From NCBI RefSeq assembly GCF_004330295.1, contig NZ_SJOJ01000030.1, positions 1 to 64,000 on the forward strand: a stretch of 64,000 bases of DNA. Direction: 5' to 3'. A program made the translations under genes and the position numbers. Origin of the DNA: Rahnella victoriana (GTDB lineage Bacteria; Pseudomonadota; Gammaproteobacteria; Enterobacterales; Enterobacteriaceae). The notes beneath the pieces are model-generated. The model was not told the origin of the DNA. It worked only from the letters and a program-made list of their open reading frames with translations, and searched no databases. Below, in pieces: positions 42,129-52,008 of this stretch (position 1 is its first letter; the number at the start of each line of letters is the position of its first letter).

Positions 42129-42214
42129 GCGATGGTGGCGGAATTGGTAGACGCGCTAGCTTCAGGTGTTAGTGTCCTTCGGATGTGAGGGTTCGAGTCC
42201 CTCCCTTCGCACCA
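42129..42214 (+). tRNA. leuT: tRNA-Leu (CAG)
   Basis: An 86-nt class II tRNA with a long variable arm (TGTCCTTCGGATG), anticodon CAG in GCTTCAGGTG and CCA end. The acceptor stem GCGATGG / CCTTCGC has a T-T mismatch at position 5:68. The E. coli counterpart as I recall it also has an irregular pair there. Confidence 0.96.
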
Positions 42215-42273
42215 CACACAAAATACATTTAAATGATGCAGTTAGCGTCAGAAAGTAGTAAGATGCACGACAT

Positions 42274-42350
42274 CGGCGAGTAGCGCAGCTTGGTAGCGCA
42301 ACTGGTTTGGGACCAGTGGGTCGGAGGTTCGAATCCTCTCTCGCCGACCA
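42274..42350 (+). tRNA. proM: tRNA-Pro (TGG)
   Basis: A 77-nt cloverleaf with acceptor CGGCGAG pairing with CTCGCCG, anticodon TGG in GTTTGGGAC, T-loop GTTCGAATC and ACCA end. It is the last tRNA of the cluster. Confidence 0.97.
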
Positions 42351-42360
42351 CATTCTAAGA

Positions 42361-42389
42361 AACCTGCTTTTTAAAGCAGGTTTTTTTTC
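42361..42389 (+). terminator. terminator of the tRNA cluster
   Basis: Stem AACCTGCTTT / AAAGCAGGTT with a 2-nt loop, followed by eight T residues, 10 bases after tRNA-Pro. Confidence 0.92.
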
Positions 42390-42522
42390 GTCTGTAGTAA
42401 ACCTTTCATTTTCTCTCTCCCTGCTTTTGTTGTTTATCCGCGACATCCCCGTTTTCTTTTGTCTCTGACGGGAGACATTTATCTCTTTGAAAATCATGTG
42501 TTAATTGAGCTGACAGTTCTGA

Positions 42523-42540
42523 TGTCGTTTACAGACGACA
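42523..42540. promoter_or_regulatory. candidate GlrR activator site before glmZ
   Basis: TGTC-N10-GACA is a perfect match to the known GlrR recognition pattern and lies about 155 bases before the glmZ start, a normal distance for a sigma-54 activator. Confidence 0.7.
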
Positions 42541-42658
42541 GATCGCCGGGGGCAGGAGAGGGATAAAAGCGGTCAGCCAAAAGAGTTATCTCTGCAGCGT
42601 AAAATAAAACCCTTTATAATCAACGAGATTAAATATTTTTCAGCGGGTATTGCCATAG

Positions 42659-42674
42659 TGGCACGTCTCCTGCA
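42659..42674 (+). promoter_or_regulatory. sigma-54 promoter of glmZ
   Basis: TGGCAC-N6-TGCA puts the invariant GG (42660-42661) and GC (42672-42673) exactly 10 bases apart, and the GC is 12-13 bases before the conserved GTAGATG start of glmZ. This matches the -24/-12 pattern known for glmZ in Enterobacterales. Confidence 0.82.
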
Positions 42675-42685
42675 ATATTCCCGCC

Positions 42686-42891
42686 GTAGATGCTCATTCC
42701 ACCTATTATGTTTGCTCCGGCTTCATAAACCTGGGAATGATGCAGAGCCAATTTACAGTGCCTATTGTCATCCTGACCGATAACGCTGATGCGCTATCAT
42801 CCAGAAGGCAAAACGTTGAGTGAGGCACTAAATCTGTTGTCCTGGACCTGATTGTTTTATACACCTGCATAACCGGCAGGTGTTTTTTTTT
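42686..42891 (+). ncRNA. glmZ: small regulatory RNA GlmZ
   Basis: About 206 nt strongly similar to E. coli GlmZ: it opens GTAGATGCTCATTCCA, contains GGAATGATGCAGAGCC and AACGTTGAGTGAGGCAC, and ends in the hairpin ACACCTGC / GCAGGTGT with nine T residues (42861-42891). GlmZ with Hfq pairs with and activates glmS mRNA for glucosamine-6-phosphate synthase, and is cleaved by RNase E with RapZ. It sits downstream of the tRNA cluster and near hemY, as in E. coli. Confidence 0.93.
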
Positions 42892-42895
42892 GCCC

Positions 42896-43020
42896 ATACC
42901 CGTCATCCTTTGAGCTGCAGAGGTGCTGGCTGCTCTGAGTCACCCGAATCACTGACTTAAGTCAGCTCATCGGGATTGCTGCGTTAGCCGCCTTTCTGCA
43001 ACTCAAATGATTTAGGGTAT
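42896..43020. repeat. ERIC element (125 bp)
   Basis: The ends ATACCC and GGGTAT are inverted. The internal CACTGACTTAAGTCAGCTC and TTAGCCGCCTTTCTGCAAC match ERIC. It lies between the glmZ terminator and the hemY terminator, in the place where E. coli has aslBA. Confidence 0.9.
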
Positions 43021-43033
43021 ACGTATTGATGAC

Positions 43034-43061
43034 ATAAAAAAGGCTCCCGAAGGAGCCTTTC
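43034..43061 (-). terminator. terminator of the hemCDXY operon
   Basis: On the minus strand, stem GGCTCC / GGAGCC around TTCG, followed by six T residues, just after hemY. Confidence 0.9.
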
Positions 43062-43077
43062 GCAGACAGCAATTTTC

Positions 43078-44274
43078 TTACGGTTGCTGTGAATTATTCA
43101 GCGTCAGCATCAGCCCTTCACGGCGCATCTCCGCCGCTTCAGCCGGTTTGTGCAGTTTATCCAGCGCATCAGCCAGCCAGGCATAATCATAGGCGTCAGG
43201 GCGTTGTTTCAGCGCCTCACGGAACGCATCGCTTGCCTGCTGCCATTCACCGTGCTTCATCAGTAACTGACCCAGCGTGCTGCTCAGCAGCGGCGTTGTG
43301 CCATTCTGTTTGATCAGCTGACGCAGCGTTTTTTCCAGTTGTTCAGGATTACCCGAACGCAGTTTCGGCATCAGTGCCACCAGACGATCGTCATACTGGC
43401 GTTTGAGTCCGTCGAGGATCACTTCCTGCGCCAGATCCTGATCGTTGCATTCAATCAGATGCGTCGCCATCGCCACCTGCAACGCCACTTCATGACGGGT
43501 TTTACGGCTCTGATCTTTCCACCAGCGTTTCAGGCCTTCGCTGCCTTCTTCCGCCATCAGCTGATTCATCATGCCGATATAAGCCTGCTCCTGCAGCACA
43601 CGGATTTCATCGTCGGTATGAATATCGGCTTTCGCCATCGACGGTAAAATCTCCAGCAGCGAGCCGTACGCGCCGGTCAGAAGATATGCCTGCTCCGCCA
43701 GACGTAAGACTTCCGGATGGCGTGGCGACTGCCCCAGCAACCGGTCCACGCCATGACGTGCGGCGTGAACTTCGCCACGGGCCAGCTGAATACGGACACG
43801 GGTAATGTCGACCGGCATCTGATCGGTATCCGCAATTTCTGCGGCACGTTCCAGATACTGATTGGTACGGATATCATCGCCGCGCTGCTGTGCCGCTTCT
43901 GCGGCCAGTAAATAGTTCACCACCGGTTGTTCTGCGTGATCGGCATTGCGCGCCAGCAGTTTTTCCATCTGACGATGGTCGCCTTCTGCCAGTTTGAGCA
44001 TCGCGGCGTTCGTTTGCTTACGCGCTTTAGAGCTTTTACGCCCGGCAAACCAGCCACGGGTACGAGCACCGGTACGCATGACGCGGCGCAGGATCCATTC
44101 AATGAAGAACAGCACCAGAATCAGTACGATCATCATGATGACCAAACCGGTGACGCTGGTCTCGATGTTGTAATTGTCGGTCTGGATCAGGACGTAGCCC
44201 TGATGTCCGGCCAGTATCGGGCCGACGATGATGCCGGCAAAGACAATCAGGAATAACACGAAAACTCGTAACAT
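43078..44274 (-). CDS. hemY: heme biosynthesis-associated TPR protein HemY
   Basis: A 398-residue inner-membrane protein, the same length as E. coli HemY. Two N-terminal membrane segments (about residues 1-25 and 40-60) are followed by a Lys/Arg-rich stretch and a large helical TPR domain. It is not the protoporphyrinogen oxidase also called HemY in Bacillus. Its role in late heme or porphyrin metabolism is suggested mostly by the operon. It starts 3 bases after hemX. Confidence 0.93.
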   Translation of the reverse strand: MLRVFVLFLIVFAGIIVGPILAGHQGYVLIQTDNYNIETSVTGLVIMMIVLILVLFFIEWILRRVMRTGARTRGWFAGRKSSKARKQTNAAMLKLAEGDHRQMEKLLARNADHAEQPVVNYLLAAEAAQQRGDDIRTNQYLERAAEIADTDQMPVDITRVRIQLARGEVHAARHGVDRLLGQSPRHPEVLRLAEQAYLLTGAYGSLLEILPSMAKADIHTDDEIRVLQEQAYIGMMNQLMAEEGSEGLKRWWKDQSRKTRHEVALQVAMATHLIECNDQDLAQEVILDGLKRQYDDRLVALMPKLRSGNPEQLEKTLRQLIKQNGTTPLLSSTLGQLLMKHGEWQQASDAFREALKQRPDAYDYAWLADALDKLHKPAEAAEMRREGLMLTLNNSQQP

Positions 44275-44277
44275 GCG

Positions 44278-45429
44278 TTATTCCCCCTGCGTGGCGGCGG
44301 CGGGCTGCTGAAGCAGGTTACGCACGCGGGTCTGCATCAGTTTTTCCAGCATCGGCTGGCTTTTCAGCTCATCCGGCACATCCATTGAAACAGACTGCTG
44401 GCTGAGATTATCCAGATCTTCAAGGAAGGCTTTGGTCGACGGATCGGTCGTATCGAAGTAGGCGCGAACCCAGGTCGAGACACTTTCCAGCGACTGTTTA
44501 TACACTTCATCCTGATGACGCGGCACGGCCTGCGCGGCGATCAGCAGACGCGAGCGGATATTCTCGCGCAGATACACATCCTGATTCGGTGCCAGCAGCG
44601 GTTCGGCACTGGAATCGCGGCGGCGGATGGTGATGAAGTCATCCATAAAGTTGTGCCAGCTTTTGGTCAGGTTCTGACGCCATTCGGCCAGCGAACCGGA
44701 GAGGCTGGAGCTGTCATTATCCATCGGAGAATCATCCGTATCATTGTCGGCCAGACGCAGGTTATCCACCTGATTCGACAACTGATTCAGCTTAAGGATG
44801 ATGCCGTCGAAATCGACCTGTGTGACAGCCGAAAGGCTGCCCACGTCTTCGTTCAGCGCACGACGCACGTCAATCAGGCTCGGATCGTTCATATCTGCCA
44901 GGCTGGCATCGGCACTTTTCAGCAGCGCAGCAGCGGTGGTCACATCCTGATCGCTCCATAATTTGCGACCGGCCAGTTTCACCAGATAATCGGCCTGCGC
45001 CAGTAACCAGGTTTTGGCATCGCTGCCGGAAATGCTGGCGACTTTATCCTGTAATTCGTTCAGCTGGCGACTGAGTGAAGCCTGCTGCCGGTCTGCTTCC
45101 TGCTGACTTTTCGATTGCTGAGCAAGCAGGGCGGCGATTTGCTGTTTGTCCTGTTGCTGGGTTTTTTGCAGTGCATCGAGTTGTTCAGAAAGTGACTGGT
45201 CTGCAGCGGCCTGCGCCAGCGATTGCTGGTGGCCGTGATAGTAAAGACCTGCACCCAGTGCGATCACCAGGACAATGGCGATGGCACCTAATACCGGTGC
45301 GGTGCGCTGCTTTTTGCGCAACGTTTTCAGCTCCTGATCCCGGTCGGAAGCGTCTGGCTGGGGGCTCTCAACCGCCGGGGAGATCACAACGTTCTCATCC
45401 GGTGCGGAAGGATTTTTTTGTTCCGTCAT
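44278..45429 (-). CDS. hemX: HemX membrane protein of the heme operon
   Basis: A 383-residue protein (E. coli HemX has 393). An acidic cytoplasmic N-terminus is followed by one membrane helix ([19 protein letters not shown], about residues 45-65), a Gln-rich coiled coil with many QQ pairs, and a helical domain. It is often annotated as uroporphyrinogen methyltransferase, but I see no methyltransferase motif, so that name is doubtful. The real function is unknown. Confidence 0.92.
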   Translation of the reverse strand: MTEQKNPSAPDENVVISPAVESPQPDASDRDQELKTLRKKQRTAPVLGAIAIVLVIALGAGLYYHGHQQSLAQAAADQSLSEQLDALQKTQQQDKQQIAALLAQQSKSQQEADRQQASLSRQLNELQDKVASISGSDAKTWLLAQADYLVKLAGRKLWSDQDVTTAAALLKSADASLADMNDPSLIDVRRALNEDVGSLSAVTQVDFDGIILKLNQLSNQVDNLRLADNDTDDSPMDNDSSSLSGSLAEWRQNLTKSWHNFMDDFITIRRRDSSAEPLLAPNQDVYLRENIRSRLLIAAQAVPRHQDEVYKQSLESVSTWVRAYFDTTDPSTKAFLEDLDNLSQQSVSMDVPDELKSQPMLEKLMQTRVRNLLQQPAAATQGE

Positions 45430-45442
45430 TTTGGCACATCCC

Positions 45443-46192
45443 TTAGTCAGGTAATTGTAATGCGCGGATCAGCGCATCATTGTCTGCATTCTCAGCAACC
45501 CGAATCGCGCTCCAGCCAAGCTGGCTGGCGAGGGTTGCCAAACGTTCGCTGACCACCACCAGGTTACAGCGCAGTAACCATGAATGTCGGTAGTATTCAG
45601 GAACTAACTGGTACAGCTGTTGCAGCATTTCTCCGCTGGTGACGACCAGCGTGTCAATTCCGGCGCGTTGCCACTGGGCACTTTGTTCGCTGGCATCGTA
45701 GTAAACCGGGCTGCGCTGGTAACATTCGCAGTAGGTCACCTCCACACCGCGTTCAGCCAGTGTCTCTGCCAGCAATTCGCGTCCGCCATTACCGCGTAAT
45801 ATCAGTGCTTTTTTGCCCTGAATGCGCTGCAATGACGGAAGATTCAGTAATGTCTCGCTGGTTTCGCCATCCTGAGGATAGAGAACCGGCAGGCTGCTGG
45901 CCCGGTGAAAAAGCAGGCCCGTGGTGCGTCCGATCGCGTAATAATTTAACGTGTCCGGCCAGCGTGTCGCGGACTGACGCAAGGCGCGGTCAGCGTAATT
46001 CACCGCGTGTTGCGAGAGCACAAACACCAGATCCTGCTGATTTAATGAGGATAGCAGGTTCGGCAGCGATGCGAGCTGGTTCCCCGGTGCAAATTCAATC
46101 AACGGGGAATGGAAGGCGACCCGACCCAGAGTACGCAGCCGGCTGACCAGTGCTTCTCCTGCCGGAGAGGGGCGGGTGACCAGAATGGTCAT
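45443..46192 (-). CDS. hemD: uroporphyrinogen-III synthase
   Basis: A 249-residue two-domain cytoplasmic enzyme (E. coli HemD has 246) that closes hydroxymethylbilane with inversion of ring D. The opening [11 protein letters not shown] and the later [16 protein letters not shown] are conserved. It overlaps the hemC end by 4 bases, so the two consecutive enzymes are translationally coupled. Confidence 0.95.
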   Translation of the reverse strand: MTILVTRPSPAGEALVSRLRTLGRVAFHSPLIEFAPGNQLASLPNLLSSLNQQDLVFVLSQHAVNYADRALRQSATRWPDTLNYYAIGRTTGLLFHRASSLPVLYPQDGETSETLLNLPSLQRIQGKKALILRGNGGRELLAETLAERGVEVTYCECYQRSPVYYDASEQSAQWQRAGIDTLVVTSGEMLQQLYQLVPEYYRHSWLLRCNLVVVSERLATLASQLGWSAIRVAENADNDALIRALQLPD

Positions 46193-47130
46193 TTAGGGGC
46201 GTTCCCCTGATAGACCTCATGCAGAATTTCACGCGCGCCGTTGGCCAGCAGCTCTTCTGCCAGATCCACACCCATGCTGTGCGCATTGGCGGAAGGACCA
46301 CGGCGTTCACCGCATACCATCAGGCTGCCGTCCGGTGCGCCGACCAACGCACGCAACCACAGCTCGTCGCCTTCCAGTTCTGCATAACTGCCAATCGGCA
46401 CCTGACAGCCGCCTTCAAGGCGCATATTCATGGCGCGTTCAGCCTGCACACGTAATGTGGTTTCACGGTGTGCCAGCGGGGCGAGTAACTCGCGGGTGAT
46501 ATGATCGTCGAGACGGCATTCGATGCCTACGGCACCTTGTCCGACAGCGGGCAGACACTCTTCCGGCGTCATCGCGCAGGTAATGCGGTTTTCCAGACCC
46601 AGACGTTTCAGGCCAGCGACAGCCAGAATAATGGCATCGTATTCGCCATTATCGAGTTTGGACAGACGGGTGCCAACGTTGCCGCGCAGATCGCGGATCA
46701 CCAGATCCGGACGTTTCTGACGCAACTGGCACTGACGGCGCAGGCTCGAGGTGCCGACGATACTGCCTTGCGGTAAGTCTGCGAGACTGGCGTACTGACC
46801 GGAGACGAATGCATCACGCGGGTCTTCACGCTCACAAATAGTGACCAGTCCCAGACCTTCAGGGAACTCCACCGGCACATCTTTCATCGAGTGCACGGCG
46901 ATATCGGCACGGCCATCAAGCATCGCCAGTTCCAGCTCTTTGACGAACAAACCTTTACCGCCCACTTTGGCCAGCGGGGTATCTAAAATGATATCGCCCT
47001 TGGTGACCATTGGGACCAGTTCCACCTGCAAACCGGGGTGACAGGCCATCAGCTGGCTTTGAACATATTGTGCCTGCCACAAAGCCAGAGGGCTCTGGCG
47101 GGTGGCAATTCGAATGATTTTGTCTAACAT
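46189..47130 (-). CDS. hemC: porphobilinogen deaminase (hydroxymethylbilane synthase)
   Basis: A 313-residue enzyme, the same length as E. coli HemC, joining four porphobilinogens. The dipyrromethane-binding cysteine is in [14 protein letters not shown]; substrate-binding segments are [12 protein letters not shown] and [11 protein letters not shown]. It is the first gene of hemCDXY and is transcribed away from cyaA. Confidence 0.97.
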   Translation of the reverse strand: MLDKIIRIATRQSPLALWQAQYVQSQLMACHPGLQVELVPMVTKGDIILDTPLAKVGGKGLFVKELELAMLDGRADIAVHSMKDVPVEFPEGLGLVTICEREDPRDAFVSGQYASLADLPQGSIVGTSSLRRQCQLRQKRPDLVIRDLRGNVGTRLSKLDNGEYDAIILAVAGLKRLGLENRITCAMTPEECLPAVGQGAVGIECRLDDHITRELLAPLAHRETTLRVQAERAMNMRLEGGCQVPIGSYAELEGDELWLRALVGAPDGSLMVCGERRGPSANAHSMGVDLAEELLANGAREILHEVYQGNAPK

Positions 47131-47321
47131 GTTTGTTACCGTTTAACTGTCTCTGTGACCATCCTACCACTGACAATAGAAAGCTGTCAGCGTAAGAAGC
47201 CATTCGTCAAGGAAGGTTAACGGGAGTCTAAGAGATTTGTTCCGTTTCGGAACAGACGGTAAAATCCAGAGAAGCGGAAGAGTAATTGTGGTGCGTTACT
47301 TTCTTTACGGTCAAACAGCAA

Positions 47322-47341
47322 GGTGTTAAATTGATCACGTT
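47322..47341 (+). promoter_or_regulatory. CRP site of the cyaA promoter
   Basis: GGTGTTAAATTGATCACGTT contains TGTTA-N6-TCACG, close to the CRP consensus. The core AGGTGTTAAATTGATCACG is the same as the E. coli cyaA P2 CRP site, through which cAMP-CRP represses cyaA. It lies about 120 bases before the cyaA start in the 330-bp hemC-cyaA gap. Confidence 0.85.
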
Positions 47342-47460
47342 TCCAGCAATTATTCGTCAACTATTTGCACAATCACGGTTGTTCAAAGCATAAGCATCAC
47401 CATAAATGACGGATTTGGAACGGGGTTCTTTCCAGACACTGTATAATCAGGCGAAACGTC

Positions 47461-50019
47461 TTGTACCTCTACATCGAGACATTGAAGCAAAGATTGGATG
47501 CGATCAACCAGTTACGGGTCGATCGTGCGCTGGCTGCCATGGGTCCTGCGTTTCAACAGGTCTATCAGCTGCTTCCTGTCTTTTTACATCAACATCACCC
47601 TCTGATGCCGGGATACCTTGAAGGTAAGGTTCCGCATGGTATCTGTGTTTTCACGCCTGATGAATCCCAACAAACCTACCTGACTGACCTTGAAGAGAAA
47701 TGGGGCAGCGCACTTGAGCCTCTGGTGAAAGGTGAATTACCGATCACCGGCGTCTATTCCATGGGCAGCACATCCTCCATCGGTCAGAGCCAAAGCTCCG
47801 ACCTGGATATCTGGGTCTGTCATCAGTCCTGGCTCGACAACGAAGAACGCAACCGCTTACAGCAAAAATGCACCCTGCTGGAAAAATGGGCCGCCTCGCT
47901 GGGCGTGGAAGTCAGCTTCTTCCTGATCGACGAAAACCGCTTCCGCCATAATGAAAGTGGCAGTCTGGGCGGTGAAGACTGCGGTTCAACGCAGCACATC
48001 TTATTGCTCGACGAATTCTACCGTACCGCCGTGCGTCTGGCCGGTAAGCGTATTCTGTGGAATATGGTGCCGGGTGAAGAAGAAGCGCATTACGATGAAT
48101 ATGTGCTGTCGCTGTATGCGCAGGGCGCGCTGACGCCGAACGAATGGCTGGATCTCGGTGGCCTCAGTACCCTGTCCGCCGAAGAGTATTTCGGTGCGAG
48201 CCTGTGGCAGTTATATAAAAGCATCGACTCGCCTTATAAAGCGGTGCTGAAAACGCTGCTGCTGGAAACCTATTCCTGGGAATACCCGCAAACCCAATTG
48301 CTGGCGATGGATATCAAACAACGTCTGCATCAGGGCGAGATCGTCTGCTTCGGGCTTGATTCCTATTGTATGATGCTCGACCGCGTGACCCGCTACCTCA
48401 CTCAGATTGAAGACACCACCCGCCTTGATTTAGTCCGCCGTTGCTTCTATTTAAAAGTGTGCGAAAAACTGTCCCGTGCACGGGCGTCGGTCGGCTGGCG
48501 TCGTGAAATTCTCAGCCAGCTGGTGGCTGAATGGGGATGGGACGAAGAGCGTCTGGCGATCCTGGATAACCGGGCGAACTGGAAAATCGAGCGTGTGCGC
48601 GAAGCGCATAACGAACTGCTTGATGCCATGATGCAAAGCTATCGCAACCTGATCCGCTTTGCCCGTCGCAACAATTTAAGCGTCAGTGCCAGCCCGCAGG
48701 ATATCGGCGTGCTGACCCGTAAGTTGTACGCCGCGTTTGAAGCGCTGCCGGGCAAAGTCACGCTGGTGAACCCGCAGATTTCGCCTGATTTGTCCGAAAG
48801 CGATTTAACCTTTATTCATGTACCGATTGGCCGTGCCAACCGCACCGGCTGGTATCTGTATAACCAGTCGCCGTCGATGGATTCTATCGTCAGCCATCAG
48901 CCGCTTGAATATAACCGCTACCTGAACAAACTGGTGGCCTGGGCCTATTTCAATGGTCTGCTGACCTCCACCACGCGGCTGCATATTAAAAGTGGCAGCT
49001 TGTGTGATATCGCCAAACTGCGCGAACTGGTGGCGGATGTCTCGCATCACTTCCCGTTGCGTCTGGCGGCACCGACGCCAAAAGCGTTGTACAGCCCGTG
49101 CGAAATTCGTCACTTAGCGATTATCGTCAATCTGGAACACGATCCGACCGCAGCCTTCCGTAATCAGGTCGTGCATTTTGATTTCCGTAAACTGGATGTG
49201 TTCAGCTTCGGGCAGAATCAGGAATGCATGGTCGGCAGCATTGACCTGCTCTATCGCAACTCATGGAATGAAGTGCGTACACTGCATTTCAGCGGTGAAC
49301 AGGCGGTGCTGGAAGCACTGAAAACCATTCTGGGCAAAATGCATCAGGATGCCGCGCCGCCGGAATCGGTGGAAGTGTTCTGCTACAGCCAGCATTTACG
49401 GGGTCTGATCCGTACCCGTATCCAGCAGCTTGTGACCGAATGCATTGAGCTGCGCCTGTCGAGCAAGCGTCTCGAGCCGGGCCGTTTCAAGGCCGTGCGC
49501 GTAGCCGGACAAACCTGGGGGCTGTTCTTCGAGCGCCTGAGCGTTTCTGTGCAAAAGCTGGAAAATGCGATCGAATTCTACGGTGCGATTTCCAACAACA
49601 AACTGCATGGTCTGTCAGTGAAATTGCAAACCGATCAGGCGCATCTGCCGGCGGTGATTGATGGCTATGCCAGTGAAGGGATCATTCAGTTCTTCTTCGA
49701 AGACAGCGCGGACGACATTGGTTTCAACATCTATATTCTGGATGAATCGAACCGCGTCGAGGTCTATCACCATTGTGAAGGCAGCAAAGAGGATCTGGTG
49801 CGCGATGTCAGCCGCTTCTACTCGTCTTCTCATGACCGGTTTACCTACGGCTCAAGCTTCATCAACTTCAACCTGCCGCAGTTTTACCAGATTGTTTCCC
49901 TCGATGAGCGCATTCAGGTGATCCCTTTCCGCAGCAATGCGTTAACGGCGACCTGCGCCACATTGCCTGAAAGCGACGCGGAACCTTCCCGGCTGAAACA
50001 GCAATTCCAGTTGCATTAG
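47461..50019 (+). CDS. cyaA: class I adenylate cyclase
   Basis: An 852-residue cytoplasmic cyclase (E. coli CyaA has 848) that makes cAMP for CRP. The catalytic nucleotidyltransferase core is near the N-terminus ([17 protein letters not shown], then [20 protein letters not shown]); the C-terminal half is the regulatory domain controlled by phosphorylated EIIA-Glc. It begins with the rare TTG codon, as in E. coli, giving [13 protein letters not shown]; the poor start is known to limit expression. The last 25 residues diverge from E. coli. Confidence 0.96.
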   Translation: MYLYIETLKQRLDAINQLRVDRALAAMGPAFQQVYQLLPVFLHQHHPLMPGYLEGKVPHGICVFTPDESQQTYLTDLEEKWGSALEPLVKGELPITGVYSMGSTSSIGQSQSSDLDIWVCHQSWLDNEERNRLQQKCTLLEKWAASLGVEVSFFLIDENRFRHNESGSLGGEDCGSTQHILLLDEFYRTAVRLAGKRILWNMVPGEEEAHYDEYVLSLYAQGALTPNEWLDLGGLSTLSAEEYFGASLWQLYKSIDSPYKAVLKTLLLETYSWEYPQTQLLAMDIKQRLHQGEIVCFGLDSYCMMLDRVTRYLTQIEDTTRLDLVRRCFYLKVCEKLSRARASVGWRREILSQLVAEWGWDEERLAILDNRANWKIERVREAHNELLDAMMQSYRNLIRFARRNNLSVSASPQDIGVLTRKLYAAFEALPGKVTLVNPQISPDLSESDLTFIHVPIGRANRTGWYLYNQSPSMDSIVSHQPLEYNRYLNKLVAWAYFNGLLTSTTRLHIKSGSLCDIAKLRELVADVSHHFPLRLAAPTPKALYSPCEIRHLAIIVNLEHDPTAAFRNQVVHFDFRKLDVFSFGQNQECMVGSIDLLYRNSWNEVRTLHFSGEQAVLEALKTILGKMHQDAAPPESVEVFCYSQHLRGLIRTRIQQLVTECIELRLSSKRLEPGRFKAVRVAGQTWGLFFERLSVSVQKLENAIEFYGAISNNKLHGLSVKLQTDQAHLPAVIDGYASEGIIQFFFEDSADDIGFNIYILDESNRVEVYHHCEGSKEDLVRDVSRFYSSSHDRFTYGSSFINFNLPQFYQIVSLDERIQVIPFRSNALTATCATLPESDAEPSRLKQQFQLH

Positions 50020-50177
50020 AAAAGGCGTCCGTATCGCGGACGCGTGGCAGATTATCCGGCTTTCCTTCCCTTTGAACCCTGAAAATGTGCCCGTGGGATT
50101 TATCGATTCCTGTTGCTTTTCATGATCCACCTGCGATTATAGAGAGCTTGGTCGCATGAATTACGGGCATTCATAAA

Positions 50178-50384
50178 ATGAAAAACGCTTTACGCTGGTC
50201 TCTGGCCGCGACAATACTCTTTTCTCTTACCGGTTGCGGGCTTAAAGGGCCGCTGTATTTCCCTAAAGCGGATAAAACATCTACCCAGAAAACCAGTCAG
50301 GTTCCGGGTACCAGTAACGATGGTTCATCCCAGCAGCAGGGCGTTTCACCAGAAGATCTCGCCTCGAGCCCTGATAATGACTAA
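50178..50384 (+). CDS. lptM: small lipoprotein LptM (YifL)
   Basis: A 68-residue lipoprotein with a signal peptide and lipobox LTGC, the lipidated cysteine at residue 20, followed by GLKGPLYFP, which is the conserved family motif. The rest is a disordered Ser/Gln/Thr-rich tail. In E. coli, LptM helps the outer-membrane LPS transporter LptDE mature. It lies upstream of dapF, as in E. coli. Confidence 0.93.
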   Translation: MKNALRWSLAATILFSLTGCGLKGPLYFPKADKTSTQKTSQVPGTSNDGSSQQQGVSPEDLASSPDND

Positions 50385-50482
50385 CTGACGAAAATTGTCA
50401 GAGGTGCCGGCTGATGATCGCCGGTCCATATCAAGCAGGGATCATCGCGACTGGATTTGACCAGCGGTAAATGGAGTCAGTT

Positions 50483-51307
50483 ATGCAGTTCTCCAAAATG
50501 CACGGCCTGGGCAACGATTTTATGGTTGTTGACGCCGTGACTCAAAATGTCTATTTCTCGCCTGAATTGATTCGCCGTTTGTCCGATCGTCACCGTGGTG
50601 TGGGTTTTGACCAGCTGCTGGTGGTGGAACCGCCTTACGATCCCGAACTGGATTTCCATTACCGTATTTTTAATGCGGATGGCAGCGAAGTGGCGCAGTG
50701 CGGCAATGGCGCGCGCTGTTTTGCCCGCTTCGTGCGGATTAAAGGTCTGACGAATAAACGCGATATCCGCGTCAGTACGCAGACAGGTCGCATGGTGCTG
50801 ACCGTCACGGAAGATGAAGACGTGCAGGTCAATATGGGCGAGCCGGTCTTTGAACCGCAGCAGGTGCCTTTCCGTGCAGCGAAACCGGAAAAGACCTATA
50901 TTCTGCGGGCGGAAGAGCGCACAGTATTCTGCGGCGTGGTGTCGATGGGAAACCCGCACTGCGTGTTACAGGTTGAGGATGTTCTGACGGCAGACGTCGA
51001 GGTTCTCGGGCCGATGCTCGAAAGCCACGAACGTTTCCCGGAACGTGTGAACGTAGGATTCATGCAGATTGTCAGCCCGGAAAGCGTGAAGTTACGGGTG
51101 TACGAGCGCGGTGCCGGTGAAACCCAGGCGTGCGGAAGTGGCGCCTGTGCGGCGGTTGCGGTCGGCATTCAGCAAGGTTTACTCGCAGAAGAAGTTCAGG
51201 TGGAACTGCCGGGAGGCAGCCTCGACATTCGCTGGAAAGGGCCGGGTCATCCGCTCTATATGACCGGACCTGCCACTCATGTTTACGACGGATTTATTCA
51301 TCTATGA
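50483..51307 (+). CDS. dapF: diaminopimelate epimerase
   Basis: A 274-residue PLP-independent epimerase, the same length as E. coli DapF. The two catalytic cysteines are in [11 protein letters not shown] and [12 protein letters not shown]. It converts LL- to meso-diaminopimelate for lysine and peptidoglycan. The ATG at 50483 ([15 protein letters not shown]) has GGAG at 7 bases; the upstream in-frame start is not conserved. It overlaps yigA by 4 bases. Confidence 0.97.
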   Translation: MQFSKMHGLGNDFMVVDAVTQNVYFSPELIRRLSDRHRGVGFDQLLVVEPPYDPELDFHYRIFNADGSEVAQCGNGARCFARFVRIKGLTNKRDIRVSTQTGRMVLTVTEDEDVQVNMGEPVFEPQQVPFRAAKPEKTYILRAEERTVFCGVVSMGNPHCVLQVEDVLTADVEVLGPMLESHERFPERVNVGFMQIVSPESVKLRVYERGAGETQACGSGACAAVAVGIQQGLLAEEVQVELPGGSLDIRWKGPGHPLYMTGPATHVYDGFIHL

Positions 51308-52008
51308 ACAATCTTGATGACCAGATTGAACCGGTGATAGCACTCGACGACGACAGCGTGATGCAATATCTGCTGCAAAACCCGGATTTCTTTATTCGCA
51401 ATGCCCGCAGCGTCGAGCAACTGCACGTACCGCATCCGGTGAAAGGCAGCACCTCGCTGGTTGAATGGCAACTCGGGCGTCAGCGTCATCAGATCGCGCA
51501 GCTTGAAGAAGAAATTACCTTATTGATGGAGCAGGCCTCGATCAACGAATCGCTGTTCGGGCGGATGATTGAGCTTCAGGCCATGCTTGCGGCGGCCAGC
51601 AGTTTGCAGGATATGCTCAACCGCCTGCAACGCTGGGCGCGCAGTCTGGGGCTGGCGGGCGCCAATGTGCGTCTGTTCAGCGAAGGCTGGCGCATCGGTG
51701 CGCCGTCTGACTTCACCCATCTTGCGGTGAGCCGCAGCGCGTTTGAATCGATGCGTATTCAGCGTCTGGGTGAAACCCCGCATTATCTCGGCAGCCTGAA
51801 CGGCCCGGAATTACTGCTGTTATTACCGCAGGCGAAAGCCGTGGGTTCCGTTGCTCTGTCGCTGATGGGCGAGCAGGGTGAGCTGGGCGTACTGATTTTC
51901 AGCAGCCGTGACCCGCAGCATTATCAGCCGGGAATGGGCACCGTCTTACTTGATCAGCTGGCTAAGATGCTGCCCGGCCTGCTGGAACGCTGGATCGAAC
52001 GGGTATGA
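51304..52008 (+). CDS. yigA: DUF484 family protein YigA
   Basis: A 234-residue protein (E. coli YigA has 235) with an N-terminal helical part ([15 protein letters not shown]), a coiled-coil stretch near residues 60-90 and a GAF-like C-terminal domain. Function unknown. It is tightly coupled between dapF and xerC by 4-base overlaps at both ends, as in E. coli. A longer reading from 51130 lies inside dapF and is not real. Confidence 0.92.
   Translation: MNNLDDQIEPVIALDDDSVMQYLLQNPDFFIRNARSVEQLHVPHPVKGSTSLVEWQLGRQRHQIAQLEEEITLLMEQASINESLFGRMIELQAMLAAASSLQDMLNRLQRWARSLGLAGANVRLFSEGWRIGAPSDFTHLAVSRSAFESMRIQRLGETPHYLGSLNGPELLLLLPQAKAVGSVALSLMGEQGELGVLIFSSRDPQHYQPGMGTVLLDQLAKMLPGLLERWIERV

Noticed and set aside
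47442-47447. TATAAT 14 bases before the cyaA start as a promoter for leaderless mRNA
   Set aside because: No -35 element at proper spacing and the known cyaA control region lies further upstream.
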